This document shows, in pieces, positions 42,457 to 42,527 of a DNA stretch of 42,527 nucleotides. How positions within the stretch are numbered: position 1 is the stretch's first letter; every line of letters starts with the position of its first letter. Both the position numbers and the translations under genes were made by a program. Origin of the DNA: Aquisalimonas sp. (GTDB taxonomy: Bacteria > Pseudomonadota > Gammaproteobacteria > Nitrococcales > Aquisalimonadaceae); assembly GCA_007126095.1 (NCBI GenBank), contig SLBZ01000094.1, positions 1 to 42,527 on the forward strand. The letters are read 5' to 3'. A model generated the notes under the pieces. That model did no database searches. It had not been told where the DNA came from and saw nothing but the letters and a program-made list of their open reading frames with translations.

Positions 42457-42527
42457 ATGAGCCGACTGAAGGATATTCCCGTCGTTGTCAGCGGATCGAA
42501 ATTCCGCACCGAGCAGGGTTTCAGCGC
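42457..42527 (+). CDS. Unidentified protein (N-terminal fragment)
   Basis: Twenty-three codons before the window ends, starting MSRLKDIPVVVSGSKFRTEQ. GGAG lies six bases upstream of the ATG, so the start is credible. Too short to assign. Confidence 0.5.
   Translation, partial: MSRLKDIPVVVSGSKFRTEQGFS

Overview
The window is chromosomal DNA of a high-GC gammaproteobacterium. The gene content and several conserved neighbourhoods support this: pilU/pilT next to yggS-proC-yggT-metX-metW, and trpEGDC next to crp/vfr, yhfA/osmC and speD. Both blocks are known from Pseudomonas and related halophilic or purple-sulfur-type lineages. A member of the Chromatiales/Ectothiorhodospiraceae or a close relative is a reasonable guess, but no marker in the window settles the family. 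Type IV pilus motor genes and a chemoreceptor with a textbook sigma-28 promoter indicate a motile cell. I see no insertion sequence, prophage, integrase or CRISPR array, and most of the window is ordinary core genome.

Layout. 1-6257: pilus retraction ATPases (minus), then a plus-strand run of PLP homeostasis protein, proline synthesis, YggT, methionine synthesis (metX-metW) and a histone-deacetylase-fold hydrolase. 6258-6651: a convergent intergenic region with a cluster of DnaA boxes. 6652-10705: an uncharacterised protein and zapE (minus), ilvD (plus) and a small ORF6N/KilA-N-like gene. 10706-12340: REP-like palindromes, a terminator, tRNA-Gln, rpsI, rplM and a thioredoxin-fold ferredoxin. 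12366-14569: speD, yhfA-type osmC and the divergent crp. 14589-20039: rpe-gph-trpE-trpG-trpD-trpC, all minus. 20176-21477: a CopD-like membrane protein and a DjlA-type co-chaperone.

21592-27848 is the most distinctive accessory block. A LuxR solo and a TetR regulator diverge from a four-gene, translationally coupled operon: FAD oxidoreductase, DUF1365, a cyclopropane-synthase-like methyltransferase and a GPH-type transporter. The set resembles genes linked to methylated or furan fatty acid formation in Rhodobacter. The methyltransferase lacks two of the residues that hold bicarbonate in true cyclopropane synthases, so a membrane-lipid modification other than cyclopropanation is likely.

27912-42527 holds sohB, a TusA-like protein, a small charged protein, an alpha/beta hydrolase and SDR pair, a prpE-pat pair (propionyl-CoA synthetase with its probable lysine acetyltransferase), an Aer-like chemoreceptor, a DUF2726 protein, a D-2-hydroxyacid dehydrogenase, dusB (without fis), an EamA exporter, a membrane-anchored J-domain protein overlapping a small HNH protein, and the first codons of an unidentified gene.

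Synteny statements, family assignments and motif residue comparisons are from memory. No database search or computation was run.
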